A stretch of 64,000 bases of DNA, taken from assembly GCA_039105265.1 (NCBI GenBank), contig JAPFFF010000038.1, positions 1,426,001 to 1,490,000 of the forward strand, read 5' to 3'. This document shows positions 21,316-32,915 of this stretch, piece by piece (within the stretch, counting starts at the first letter, position 1; each line of letters opens with the position of its first letter). The position numbers were made by a program, and so were the translations under genes. The stretch is from Tritrichomonas musculus (Eukaryota > Parabasalia > Tritrichomonadida > Tritrichomonadidae). Below the pieces are notes generated by a model, which saw nothing but the letters and a program-made list of their open reading frames with translations, searched no databases and had not been told where the DNA came from.

Positions 21316-22209
21316 GTAAGTGGCAACCATATAAAATTAATTTTGGTCTTGTTTAATATTGTTTTTAATTTTTTTTATTACAGAAATTTTGGCTAATTTT
21401 ACCTTTAAAATTACTCCGGTTTTAATAAAATTACTTTTTTTGTGATTTTTGTGTTTTTTCAGGTATTTTCTTAGATGAATATTAACATTTTTTCAAAAAA
21501 AAAAAAAAAAAGTAAAACTTTTTCAATTATTTTGAGAGTCCAAACAAATTTTTTTCTATGCGGAATCGAGACAAAATAATAAATTATTGATCCTTTTTTA
21601 TTTATATTTCAATTTTTGGAGATTTAATAATCAAAATTTATATGATATAAACCTTTTAAAAATTTTTTTTTTAATAGAAATTTTGTAAAGCATTCAAATA
21701 TAATTCAATTTACTTTGATAAAAATAAGATTTTATTTATTAAAATTGGCTAGATCATAATATTTTACTGAGTTGTGACCTGATTATCATTATGATTTATA
21801 ATTATTATCATAAATTATGATATTATTATTTTCGGAAAGAGATATATCAAAAAGAATGAATCTTTAAGTTTAATATCTAATATTCCATTTAGAAAAGATC
21901 GATGAGATCTCATCAAAATGATCAAATTAGTATATTTGCGTCATATTTTACCATTCAATATGATAAAAACAAACGACTCTTAAAAGATGTTTATATTGAA
22001 ATATTCTCATTTTTTCATTAATTTTTTATATTTTTTTTCTTATAAACTATTCATTAATAATAAATTATGTTTTTAATTATAGTAATATCTTTAATTCAAC
22101 AAGATAAATATAATAATATTCATAATCAAAAAGTTCAAAATTTCAGAGAGTGAAGCGGCATATTTTTATTTTCAAATAAAGTTTTATATCAAAAAGTCTT
22201 GAACGTAGA

Positions 22210-22215
22210 TCACTA
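22210..22215 (+). promoter_or_regulatory. Initiator-like element TCACTA
   Basis: TCACTA matches the TCA-Py-(T/A) trichomonad initiator, with its A 9 nt upstream of the ATG at 22221. Confidence 0.5.
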
Positions 22216-22220
22216 TTTTT

Positions 22221-22703
22221 ATGGCACAAATGATGGAAATACCAAGCAAAGAATATTTCCCTCTTCTCCCTTTCAAAGATGGCATCTCATATATCATGCT
22301 AAATGGGGTCAAAAATGAAATTCCTTCTGACTTATTTAATGAAGATATTTCAAATGATGAAATTTTCATAGAGAAGAACTTTAGCCCATTAGAAAATTAT
22401 TCTGTTCCTCATAAAAAAAAGAAAACCATTGTAAAAATGACAGAGGAGGCTGAAAACTTCAAATTTTCTTTTTATAAATTATTCACAACAAAAAAAAAGT
22501 TTCCAAAAAAATATGTTGTCTTAATTCATAATGAAATAAGACGAGACCTGAATTTAGAACGAATTAATCGTGATGAATGTAGATCAATAGATTTATATTT
22601 CCTTCATTATGCCAAGCACAAAAAAGAAATATTATTGCACATCCAAAAAAATAGAGTTTCCCTTATCCAAAAATTCCCAGAATTGTTTGGAATTTTAAAA
22701 TAA
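22221..22703 (+). CDS. Small protein of unrecognised family
   Basis: 160 residues, charged, with no signal peptide or membrane helix. The N-terminal 60 residues are acidic and probably flexible. Residues about 78-155 look like a compact helical domain: FSFYKLF, then HNEIRRDLNLERINRDECRS, then IDLYFLHYAKHKKEILLHIQ. The regular Arg/Asp/Glu spacing around RDECRSIDLYF suggests a conserved family, but I cannot name it. The initiator motif directly upstream and the clean frame support a real gene. It stands beside decayed genes on both sides. Confidence 0.6.
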   Translation: MAQMMEIPSKEYFPLLPFKDGISYIMLNGVKNEIPSDLFNEDISNDEIFIEKNFSPLENYSVPHKKKKTIVKMTEEAENFKFSFYKLFTTKKKFPKKYVVLIHNEIRRDLNLERINRDECRSIDLYFLHYAKHKKEILLHIQKNRVSLIQKFPELFGILK

Positions 22704-22830
22704 GGAATTCGTGCGAACATGACATGTTAAATGAAATATTTTATGATATATTTTTATGAAATAAAATTATCTTAATAAATATAAAATTTATTATATTTTT
22801 TCTCATATAATTTTTACTTTCAAAGCATAA

Positions 22831-24597
22831 TTAAAATAAATATAGATATTTTGAAAGTTCAATTTCATTTCTCAAATCTTCTTCAGCTTCAATTTGAACT
22901 TTAATTTCTTTGATCTTTTCTTTTTGCCTAATTTCATAGTTGGCAGAAGCCATATTTTTCAAATGTATCTCCACTCTTTTCTTTTCTATGAAATCATTTT
23001 TCTTTAGGTCAAAAAATGTGAAATCACGCTTAATTTCTTCGTTCAAAATATCCATATTTCTTTCGTAAACGGTGACAATTACATCTGGACTGTAAAGGTA
23101 ATTCAAAATGTCCAAATATTCTTCATTTAGGAATACTTCATGCTTACCTTTAATTTGCTTTACTAATTTTGTTATCAATCAACTGATACAAGTAGTCTTT
23201 TTTGTTCTCGTTGTAAAAGTATTTCAAAAAAACGTTATAAGAACTTATTCCTAGTTCGTCGACGAGGAGATTTCTTTTGTAATTGTCTGCTATTTGGGAT
23301 AGAATGTAGAAGCATTCTTGGTTTAATTCTAAATCAAATGGAGTTAAAATCTTATTCTTAACCAAATCGTTACTTATTTGTGTTGCAATGAGCAATGGAC
23401 TATTTGATGGGTCATAATCATGACATCTTTGTATTACCATTTTACTTAACTGTTCTCTCCAGTTATCTTGAATCTTGAAAGTAAAGTAGAAAAGACATAT
23501 TTGACTCATTTTAACAAATTTGAAACTTTTCTTAACATCATCAATTGTCATTTCACTGAGTGAACAATTCTTTATTTATGTCGCCAAGAATGGCTTGTAT
23601 GTGGCTGGTTCGTTTGTATTAATGAAGTGGAAATCATACTGATTATTATTGCTGAGTCTTGAAAAATAATTGTTGAAGAATGAACTTTGCTTTATGTCAT
23701 TCCCAAATTGATCGTCGTAATTTTTGACATTCGTGTCATTTATGAGGAAAATAAATTTAGATTTGGTGGACAGAACTTTTTGACTTACGTCAATTGTCTT
23801 ATTTGCAAAATCATTGAACTTTTTGATATCATTTTTACTTTGTTCTTTTTCTTCTTTTTCAGTCAAATCATCATCTTCATCATCATCATCATCAATGATG
23901 GCAACAACATCATCGTCATCTTTAGTTTTATCACTCTTGTTTATAAGAGAAGATTTGTTTGATAAATTCTTTTGTACATCTTTCTTTGAGTACAGTTTGG
24001 TCACACCTGATTATATCTCAATTTGGCCAGTGTAATATTTTTGGTTCAAAATGACAATTTTAACATCACTAATGTACTGCAAGAATGAGTAGATTTGTGC
24101 AACAATTTTGTTGATTTCTTTGTCATTCTCTCTGCTTTGTGGAACATGCAAAAGCAAAAAGATTGGCTTGATGTTTGTACTTTCATTTGAATTTGAATCA
24201 ATTTGATAATTCATCATTGACAAATCTCTGTCGCAAAATGCATACACATAATTTCTTTTGATATCTTCTTTGTCATCAGGATAAGGTCTGCTGATTAGCT
24301 TTGATATGATTGATTTTAATTCTTCTTCAATTGAATTCAAAAATAATACCACAGGTGTCTTTAATGAATCAGTATTCAATGATTTGTCCTTACAAAACTT
24401 ATGAAATACATCATCATTAAATTTCCATATCTTGTTGTGATCACTATATTTGAAAATCATATAAGCTTTCTGAGAATGTTCATTGTAGAATTACTGATCA
24501 CAAAACAATTTTGTTGGATTTGCTTATTATTTTTCTTTATCTTTTGATTTATACTTGGACTTTGATTTTGAATCAGAGGTTTTCTTTTGTTACGCAT
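22831..24597 (-). pseudogene. Broken host gene of unknown family, downstream end at 22831
   Basis: Four long minus-strand stretches (24460-24011, 24004-23576, 23551-23150, 23178-22831) follow one another. The first three share one reading register and are separated only by single TAA stops (near 24011 and 23576). The fourth is offset by a frameshift near 23160. A plausible original start is the ATG at 24597 (MRNKRKPLIQ), in a different register from the next piece. The protein has alternating hydrophobic strands (PVVLFLN, PIFLLLHVPQS, VKIVILNQ, KFIFLIND) and a long Asp run, reminiscent of an alpha/beta fold, but I do not recognise it. It ends 112 bp from the left edge of the MULE. Confidence 0.6.
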
Positions 24598-24708
24598 CTT
24601 CAATGATCATTCTTGGCTTATTCAAAAATTGAATGAAAATACTTTTTTCTTTCAATTTTTTTTATTTTTGAGAGAATTAAAAAATAATTTTGGGGTAGAA
24701 TAGATTTA

Positions 24709-24798
24709 ACACTGTTAAGGTGAAGTGACCATCACAGTATTCAAAAAATAAAACTTTTTGATAAATGTAATAAGAACTTTTTGATAAATGTAATAAGA
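24709..24798. repeat. Left terminal inverted repeat of MULE
   Basis: About 90 bp matching the reverse complement of 34978-35067 with a few differences. It includes ACACTGTTAAGGTGAAGTGA and runs into the subterminal 23-bp repeats. Confidence 0.85.
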
Positions 24799-24880
24799 AC
24801 TTTTTAATAAATGTAATAATAACTTTTTGATAAATGTAATAGAACATTTTGAAAAATGTAATAAGAACTTTTTGTGAAAT
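24752..24880. repeat. Subterminal 23-bp repeats, left arm
   Basis: About six units of AACTTTTTGATAAATGTAAT plus AAG, starting at 24752 and decaying inward. Repeated subterminal motifs are typical transposase-binding sites in MULE and related elements. Confidence 0.8.
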
Positions 24881-25679
24881 AAAATTATAGATCTAAAATT
24901 ATTTAGGAATATAGTAATACCGAAATGAAACTATTATGGAATATAGCGACATAATTACAATAATATTCTTGAAGTTACTGGTATTTTACTCTAATTTAAA
25001 CTTGATATTCAAAATTGGTAATAATTAATATGGAAGTCTTCAAAAAGATATATTATCCACAAAACTAATTCCTCAAAAAGATAATAAAATATAGAGCAAG
25101 CGCCACTATGACCATATTTAAACCAGATTAAATAATAATATGTAATGTGTTGCCAAAAAAACAGTATAAAATACGTTACTTTTATTAATGATTATAATAT
25201 TGACACAAATGGCTACTCCCTGAATTCCAAATCTAGCAGAAAATTTATAATTAAAATTATTTCGAAAAACAAACTTTCATTTAATCAACCTAAGTCTCAT
25301 TTTTTTTATAAAATAAGCTCATAAAAGAAAAATTAGATTTTTAAACAGTTGGAGTATCCTTTTAAAATATATCGATTTAATATTAAATTATATTACTGAG
25401 AAACAGTCGAATAAATTTCTGTAAAAACAGTTAGTTATAATAAATTTGTACAAGCAAGATGAAAAAAATGATTAATTGAGATTTTAAAAAGCTACATTTA
25501 AATAATTCTGAAACCAAGTTGCTATAAATTAAAAACTAAAAAAAAAACTATTCATATTTATTAAAACTTTAGGATTTTACTAGCATTTTTTTTTTAATAT
25601 CTTACAATATTGTAAGATATCCTACAATATTTAAATATTTGAATTTTTTCTTAATATTTTCAAAAGAGGAAAATTTTAT
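24881..25679. other. Left MULE arm, non-coding
   Basis: A/T-rich filler between the terminal repeats and the inner inverted pair. It shows only weak local similarity to the right arm (around AAATATTTGAAT). No gene seen. Confidence 0.5.
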
Positions 25680-25702
25680 GTCCCTGGGACGTGTCCCAGA
25701 AC
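25680..25702. repeat. Inner inverted repeat, left
   Basis: A GTCCC-x-GGGAC-x-TGTCCCAGAAC motif, itself internally palindromic. It matches the reverse complement of 34051-34073 with two differences; similarity extends into flanking AAAATTTT and CTTTTTGAA. Confidence 0.75.
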
Positions 25703-25850
25703 TTTTTGAAATAATACTGAAAATTCTGAAATAATTTTGGGCGGGTTTAATTAAATGGTTGTAAAAAATTATTAATCAAAAGATTTTGTTCAACCAGAAG
25801 AATGAGTTCAACCTGAAGATCTAGATCAACCAGAAGAATGAGTTCAACCT

Positions 25851-25958
25851 GATTATAGAATTCAACCTGATTATAGAATTCAACCTGATTATAGAATTCA
25901 ACCTGATTATAGGATTCAACCTGATTATAGAATTCAACCTGATTATAGAATTCAACCT
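25851..25958. repeat. 18-bp tandem repeat (6 units)
   Basis: Six units of GATTATAGAATTCAACCT, one with a substitution, framed by degenerate TTCAACC(A/T)GA units from about 25790 to 25995. The minus strand reads QVEFYN repeats because 18 is divisible by three; I do not consider it a gene. Confidence 0.9.
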
Positions 25959-26000
25959 GAAGATTTGGTTCAACGAGATGAAATATTTCAACCAGATAAA

Positions 26001-28304
26001 TACACACAATTAGTTTTTCTTATCGTTTAAGAATCATATCTAGGTGGGCAGAAATTAAAGTTGAGCTTTTGTTCTCAATTAAACAATTCTTTATTTAATT
26101 CTATATTTCATTACTAACAACAGATTAGTACACACAATTAGTTTTTCTTATCGTTTAAGAATCATATCTAGGTGGGCAGAAATTAAAGTTGAGCTTTTGT
26201 TCTCAATTAAACAATTCTTTATTTAATTCTATATTTCATTACTAACAACAGATTAGTACACACAATTAGTTTTTCTTATCGTTTAAGAATCATATCTAGG
26301 TGGGCAGAAATTAAAGTTGAGCTTTTGTTCTCAATTAAACAATTCTTTATTTAATTCTATATTTCATTACTAACAACAGATTAGTACACACAATTAGTTT
26401 TTCTTATCGTTTAAGAATCATATCTAGGTGGGCAGAAATTAAAGTTGAGCTTTTGTTCTCAATTAAACAATTCTTTATTTAATTCTATATTTCATTACTA
26501 ACAACAGATTAGTACACACAATTAGTTTTTCTTATCGTTTAAGAATCATATCTAGGTGGGCAGAAATTAAAGTTGAGCTTTTGTTCTCAATTAAACAATT
26601 CTTTATTTAATTCTATATTTCATTACTAACAACAGATTAATACACACAATTAGTTTTTCTTATCGTTTAAGAATCATATCTAGGTGGGCAGAAATTAAAG
26701 TTGAGCTTTTGTTCTCAATTAAACAATTCTTTATTTAATTCTATATTTCATTACTAACAACAGATTAGTACACACAATTAGTTTTTCTTATCGTTTAAGA
26801 ATCATATCTAGGTGGGCAGAAATTAAAGTTGAGCTTTTGTTCTCAATTAAACAATTCTTTATTTAATTCTATATTTCATTACTAACAACAGATTAGTACA
26901 CACAATTAGTTTTTCTTATCGTTTAAGAATCATATCTAGGTGGGCAGAAATTAAAGTTGAGCTTTTGTTCTCAATTAAACAATTCTTTATTTAATTCTAT
27001 ATTTCATTACTAACAACAGATTAGTACACACAATTAGTTTTTCTTATCGTTTAAGAATCATATCTAGGTGGGCAGAAATTAAAGTTGAGCTTTTGTTCTC
27101 AATTAAACAATTCTTTATTTAATTCTATATTTCATTACTAACAACAGATTAATACACACAATTAGTTTTTCTTATCGTTTAAGAATCATATCTAGGTGGG
27201 CAGAAATTAAAGTTGAGCTTTTGTTCTCAATTAAACAATTCTTTATTTAATTCTATATTTCATTACTAACAACAGATTAGTACACACAATTAGTTTTTCT
27301 TATCGTTTAAGAATCATATCTAGGTGGGCAGAAATTAAAGTTGAGCTTTTGTTCTCAATTAAACAATTCTTTATTTAATTCTATATTTCATTACTAACAA
27401 CAGATTAATACACACAATTAGTTTTTCTTATCGTTTAAGAATCATATCTAGGTGGGCAGAAATTAAAGTTGAGCTTTTGTTCTCAATTAAACAATTCTTT
27501 ATTTAATTCTATATTTCATTACTAACAACAGATTAGTACACACAATTAGTTTTTCTTATCGTTTAAGAATCATATCTAGGTGGGCAGAAATTAAAGTTGA
27601 GCTTTTGTTCTCAATTAAACAATTCTTTATTTAATTCTATATTTCATTACTAACAACAGATTAGTACACACAATTAGTTTTTCTTATCGTTTAAGAATCA
27701 TATCTAGGTGGGCAGAAATTAAAGTTGAGCTTTTGTTCTCAATTAAACAATTCTTTATTTAATTCTATATTTCATTACTAACAACAGATTAGTACACACA
27801 ATTAGTTTTTCTTATCGTTTAAGAATCATATCTAGGTGGGCAGAAATTAAAGTTGAGCTTTTGTTCTCAATTAAACAATTCTTTATTTAATTCTATATTT
27901 CATTACTAACAACAGATTAGTACACACAATTAGTTTTTCTTATCGTTTAAGAATCATATCTAGGTGGGCAGAAATTAAAGTTGAGCTTTTGTTCTCAATT
28001 AAACAATTCTTTATTTAATTCTATATTTCATTACTAACAACAGATTAATACACACAATTAGTTTTTCTTATCGTTTAAGAATCATATCTAGGTGGGCAGA
28101 AATTAAAGTTGAGCTTTTGTTCTCAATTAAACAATTCTTTATTTAATTCTATATTTCATTACTAACAACAGATTAGTACACACAATTAGTTTTTCTTATC
28201 GTTTAAGAATCATATCTAGGTGGGCAGAAATTAAAGTTGAGCTTTTGTTCTCAATTAAACAATTCTTTATTTAATTCTATATTTCATTACTAACAACAGA
28301 TTAA
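26001..28304. repeat. 128-bp satellite array, exactly 18 units
   Basis: Eighteen head-to-tail 128-bp units beginning TACACACAATTAG. By eye they are identical except for the last base of each unit (G or A), which reads GGGGAGGGAGAGGGGAGA from unit 1 to unit 18. Each unit holds an imperfect hairpin (TTAAAGTTGAG / CTCAATTAA). The array starts about 90 bp past the stop codon of the transposase gene. Confidence 0.95.
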
Positions 28305-28392
28305 TACACACAATTGGATTTTATTATATTTTCAAAAATAATACTTTTTAAATACTATACAATTAGAAAACTTTTGAAATTTATTTATTAAT

Positions 28393-30675
28393 CTAAGTCT
28401 CGTTTTTATAATATTCCACCGCCTTCAATCTCAAAGGACAAGTTTTAATTATATGATCAAAATGCCTACATAAACCACATTTTCTTTTTCCTGGGTCATC
28501 CAATGGCTGTTCTTTCAATAATTTCTCCAGTTCATTATAAAAGAAGCAATCTTTCATATGATGCTTTCCCAAGCATATTATGCATTGGATATTTTGTGAA
28601 TGTTCTTTGGCTTTCCTTGGTTTTTTAGGCCTTCCTTTTCTTTTTCCGATAATGTCACAATGATCAACAACAGTATTTGTTTTTGGAACAATCAGTTCTA
28701 AACTATTATCATTATGTTTACTGCTATTATTTTTATCATCCACATTTGTATCATTGCTTTGAAAGGTTTCATCATTGTTTTGTTTATTGACTTCTTTGTT
28801 TAAATTTTGAACATGATCTAAGAGCTTTTTGAATTTTTCCATCACCATGCATGAATGATTTATATCACAAGATGCAGCCGAACATAGCTGTTTCGCGATA
28901 TGAAATATCCTTAGAAATCTTTGCTCTTGAGTTAGTGTTGATAAAGAATATGGATCATATGTTTCTTGCTTAAGTTTTATTGGAAGTGGAATTGATATAT
29001 CATTGCTTTCTTCTACCAAATTGTTACTTAAGTTTAAAACATCATCATTTGAAATGGTTATATTATTATTTGATATTTTCCATCGAGGATCAATGAGGAA
29101 GAAAGGATACTCATTAAATAGTTTTGAGTGCAATGAAATAATGTGACTACAAGGAACTCCCGAAAAGTAGTTTAATTTGCATTCGCAGTACCACTCGTTA
29201 AGCCTATATTTTTGATTCTGAAATTCCTGCTGGTAAGCAATATGAGTATAATTGTCGAAATGATCATCTTCCAATATTACAGTTTTTGATTTCTCAATTT
29301 GGTGCATAATTTCATTTGCTATATTTGGCGAATAATGTTCATAAAATATATTGTCTGAAGGAATTCTTTTTTTGTGCTGTTTTTCGGAGATGCACTGATA
29401 ATGATTGTAAAGAATGGAATCAAATTCTTTCCTAGATTCCGAGAGAGTCAATGTTCTCGCTGGAAGGGAGCGTTTTAACATGTTATTCATGCTCTCGGCG
29501 GGAGAAGTTACATTGTATCCCAAGCAAAAAGACTCATTAATACAAGATCTTGCAAACATATGCAAATAAGGAACAACTTCCTTTGAAAGATAACTCTTAA
29601 GTTCAACAACATCAAATAATTTGCCTAAACAAGACATTGCTGTATCATAATGTGGAGTATAACATATTGTTTCAAACAAATCATTCAAACAATCTTTTTG
29701 ATGACTTGTCAATCCAAGTGAGTTAATCTTTTTCTTAAAGTTCTGTGTTTTATGAAAAGAACATAAAACATGTTTCACCTGATAAATAGTTTCAGCATTT
29801 TTGAATGCTCGGTCAAAAGCAACTATAAACGCTGCATCTTCATCCGTTATGATAGTCTGAATTTTTTCCCTGAATGCATCAAAATCAAGTAAAATTTTTA
29901 ATAACCAAGTTATGATTTCTTCAGAAAACATACATGTGTATACGATGCCTCCGCATCTTAGGTTTTTGTTTCGATCGATTAGAGTTATAGGAACTACTTC
30001 CCATTTAAGTGATAGATTAACTTGTGTACTATCAATTAGGATAACATCACCAAAGGATTTTAAATTATTAAACTCTTCAGGAAGCAAGGTAAAAACAGCG
30101 AATCTTTGACATTGATTATTAACAGTTTCCTCGAAAATTTTGTAAAAACCTTTTTTTTCTTTGACGTATTTAATTAGTTCATCTGTTTCAGAAAAAGCTT
30201 CATCCTTTGTGAATTTCATTTGCATTTGCCTTATCTGCAAAGTTGATACATCATTAATTCCTTGATTGAAAAGGAATTTACGAATTTTAACAGGTGAAAT
30301 ATCTGAATTTATCATATTTTGTACCATTTCTTTTACTTCATTGTTTGCCAACTGCAAAGTGTACATTTGTTGAATAAGAGCATGGTTATGTTCTAGGCAT
30401 TGATAAGCTTCGTCGATTTTAACAAAGGTTGAGCCATCGTCATTGACACTCATTATCGTTCTAAAGCAAAAAGGACAGTCAGTTTTATTTGAATTTTTCC
30501 CTCTTTTTTTCCCACCTTTGTGACAATAGTATCTACAAAATCCTGAAATAATAATATCTTTAGCTGAAATTTCAAAACCATTCTTTTTGGCCATTATTCT
30601 TAATTCCGAATCGGCTTCTAAAGGAGAATTGAATTCTAATTTTTTAAAATTTTCAGGAGAAAAATAATTCGTCAT
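28393..30675 (-). CDS. MULE transposase
   Basis: 760 residues, uninterrupted. The N-terminal Cys/His region (YYCHKGG...CPFC...EHNHAL, about 48-100) resembles the FAR1/WRKY-GCM1 DNA-binding fold of Mutator transposases. The DDE core shows D215 (VILIDSTQ), D278 (ITDEDAAF) and E394 (SPAESMNN), with the C-x2-H pair (LCSFHKTQ) between the last two. A SWIM zinc finger (YCECKLNY...CSHI) lies at about 498-515. An AT-hook (KGRPKKPRK) at about 685 and two C-terminal zinc-knuckle-like clusters (CIICLGKHHMKDC and CGLCRHFDHIIKTC) follow. It would cut and paste elements with matching inverted ends, most simply its own. All key residues are present, so the element may be autonomous. It reads toward the 128-bp array. 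Confidence 0.9.
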   Translation of the reverse strand: MTNYFSPENFKKLEFNSPLEADSELRIMAKKNGFEISAKDIIISGFCRYYCHKGGKKRGKNSNKTDCPFCFRTIMSVNDDGSTFVKIDEAYQCLEHNHALIQQMYTLQLANNEVKEMVQNMINSDISPVKIRKFLFNQGINDVSTLQIRQMQMKFTKDEAFSETDELIKYVKEKKGFYKIFEETVNNQCQRFAVFTLLPEEFNNLKSFGDVILIDSTQVNLSLKWEVVPITLIDRNKNLRCGGIVYTCMFSEEIITWLLKILLDFDAFREKIQTIITDEDAAFIVAFDRAFKNAETIYQVKHVLCSFHKTQNFKKKINSLGLTSHQKDCLNDLFETICYTPHYDTAMSCLGKLFDVVELKSYLSKEVVPYLHMFARSCINESFCLGYNVTSPAESMNNMLKRSLPARTLTLSESRKEFDSILYNHYQCISEKQHKKRIPSDNIFYEHYSPNIANEIMHQIEKSKTVILEDDHFDNYTHIAYQQEFQNQKYRLNEWYCECKLNYFSGVPCSHIISLHSKLFNEYPFFLIDPRWKISNNNITISNDDVLNLSNNLVEESNDISIPLPIKLKQETYDPYSLSTLTQEQRFLRIFHIAKQLCSAASCDINHSCMVMEKFKKLLDHVQNLNKEVNKQNNDETFQSNDTNVDDKNNSSKHNDNSLELIVPKTNTVVDHCDIIGKRKGRPKKPRKAKEHSQNIQCIICLGKHHMKDCFFYNELEKLLKEQPLDDPGKRKCGLCRHFDHIIKTCPLRLKAVEYYKNET

Positions 30676-31250
30676 TGATGTTTATTCTTTGACCGTTTAC
30701 TTTTAGTTTGAATTGAAATTTTTAGATTCAAACAAACTTATTCAAAAATAAAACTCATAAATATTCATTGTTTTACTTGAAATAATTATAAAAAAAATAT
30801 TTAAATACACTTTAATTTATTCTAATATTGGATTGCTTTTTATATTAAGGTTCTCCTTCCCTAAAAAAAATGTAAATTATTCAATATTGAATTAACTCAT
30901 AGAATATATGATTCAATAGAGCATTTTTCGGAAAAAGTTTTAGTTAAAAATATAAAAAATAGACCTTAACGATTAAATCTTATTTTTTTCAAATTTTTAT
31001 TGATTTTTTAGTTTTATGATTTCAATCTGTAAAAAAATAAAATCGATAAGATTTCAAGTAAATGTTTTTATTTAATAATTTAAAATATATATCTGCGCAA
31101 ATATTATATTTTAATTCGTTTTTAAAGACGATATTTATGCATATTTTATTTGTGAAGTCTAATTGAATTTAATCTTTTGAATTTGAAAGGAGAACCTTAA
31201 AATAAAGAAAATTAATTGAAATTTAAAAATTGGATACATCATTTTAAATA
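30676..31250. other. MULE interior, non-coding, upstream of transposase
   Basis: 575 bp of A/T-rich DNA upstream of the transposase start, with short inverted pieces (AGGTTCTCCTT near 30849, GGAGAACCTTAA near 31190). Presumably contains the transposase promoter; no canonical initiator lies directly at the ATG. Confidence 0.4.
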
Positions 31251-31723
31251 GACTTGTTATTCTCCGATTATCGAGATCGATAATTGATTGACTTTATGAT
31301 ATCGATACATAAATATACACAGATTCTCGAGATCGATTTCAGAGAACGAGAATTTTTTTCTCTGCTTATAATATCAGAATTTTCAATTAAACTTTTTGAT
31401 AAATATATGATCGTATTTTAATCTCAAATATTTCATAATAAAGAATGTATTTTTTGATTTTAATCTTAAAATAAACATCATTACATTATATTATATATTT
31501 TTAAATATTATAAAATCACATGTACCAATTATAAAAAAAGATAAATCAGTTTGAGACCTCGAGATCTCGGTAATTGATATCAAGTTTACAATTATTTTTA
31601 TATCACATTTCATATCTGATATCTTGATAATCGATAATCTCGATATCAGATTTTAAAACTGATAATCGAGTATCAGATGCAAAAAAGTGACGTTTTTGAT
31701 ATCGATTCTCAAAATAACAAGTC
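31251..31723. mobile_element. 473-bp MITE, family GACTTGTTATT, copy A
   Basis: The ends GACTTGTTATT and AATAACAAGTC are flanked by TA (31249-31250, 31724-31725). The interior is rich in ATCGAT/GATATC palindromic words. A shorter copy in the same orientation lies at 33472. Confidence 0.75.
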
Positions 31724-31779
31724 TAATTTTAAATTAAAAATTTTAATAAATTTGCAAACAAAATATTGCATTATAGCAA

Positions 31780-32915
31780 CATATAATGCAGTATCTTAAC
31801 AATATAATGCAGTATCTTAACAATATGATGCAGTATCTTAACAATATGATGCAGTATATTAACATATGATGCAGTATATTAACATATAATGCAGTATATT
31901 AACATATGATGCAGTATCTTAACAATATGATGCAGTATCTTAACAATATGATGCAGTATCTTAACAATATAATGCAGTATATTAACATATGATGCAGTAT
32001 CTTAACAATATGATGCAGTATCTTAACAATATGATGCAGTATCTTAACAATATAATGCAGTATATTAACATATAATGCAGTATATTAACAATATAATGCA
32101 GTATATTAACAATATGATGCAGTATATTAACATATAATGCAGTATCTTAACAATATGATGCAGTATATTAACATATAATGCAGTATCTTAACAATATGAT
32201 GCAGTATCTTAACAATATAATGCAGTATATTAACATATAATGCAGTATATTAACAATATAATGCAGTATATTAACAATATAATGCAGTATATTAACAATA
32301 TAATGCAGTATCTTAACATATAATGAAGTATATTAACATATAATGAAGTATATTAACATATAATGAAGTATATTAACATATAATGAAGTATATTAACATA
32401 TAATGAAGTATATTAACATATAATGAAGTATATTAACATATAATGAAGTATATTAACATATAATGAAGTATATTAACATATAATGAAGTATATTAACATA
32501 TAATGAAGTATATTAACATATAATGAAGTATATTAACATATAATGAAGTATATTAACATATAATGAAGTATATTAACATATAATGAAGTATATTAACATA
32601 TAATGAAGTATATTAACATATAATGAAGTATATTAACATATAATGAAGTATATTAACATATAATGAAGTATATTAACATATAATGAAGTATATTAACATA
32701 TAATGAAGTATATTAACATATAATGAAGTATATTAACATATAATGAAGTATATTAACATATAATGAAGTATATTAACATATAATGAAGTATATTAACATA
32801 TAATGAAGTATATTAACATATAATGAAGTATATTAACATATAATGAAGTATATTAACATATAATGAAGTATATTAACATATAATGAAGTATATTAACATA
32901 TAATGAAGTATATTA
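31780..32915. repeat. 20/21-bp minisatellite
   Basis: From 31780 to about 32320 the units are mixed 20- and 21-mers (ATGCAGTATCTTAACAATAT and ATGCAGTATATTAACATA types). From 32321 to 32914 they are a uniform 20-mer (TAATGAAGTATATTAACATA), 29 complete units plus part of a thirtieth. The array resumes after the MITE at 33281 with a few degenerate units to about 33320. So one edge is old and mixed and the centre is freshly homogenised. Confidence 0.95.

Larger units (their letters stand above)
20664..22220. other. Intergenic region with a gene remnant
   Basis: 1.56 kb. It contains a 27-bp poly(A) tract (about 20744-20770) and a decayed coding remnant on the minus strand (listed separately). From 21340 to 22209 I see only A/T-rich DNA with TCAAAAAGT words at 22136 and 22189. 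Confidence 0.5.

Noticed and set aside
24690-24708. Target-site duplication of the MULE
   Set aside because: Bases left of 24709 and right of 35067 share only an ATTTA-like run; no convincing 8-11 bp duplication.
25747-26007. Possible small QVEFYN repeat protein on the minus strand
   Set aside because: The unit is 18 bp, so any clean frame stays open; no start context, lies in the MULE arm.
26001-28304. CRISPR-like array
   Set aside because: Units are contiguous and identical with no unique spacers, and the organism is a eukaryote.
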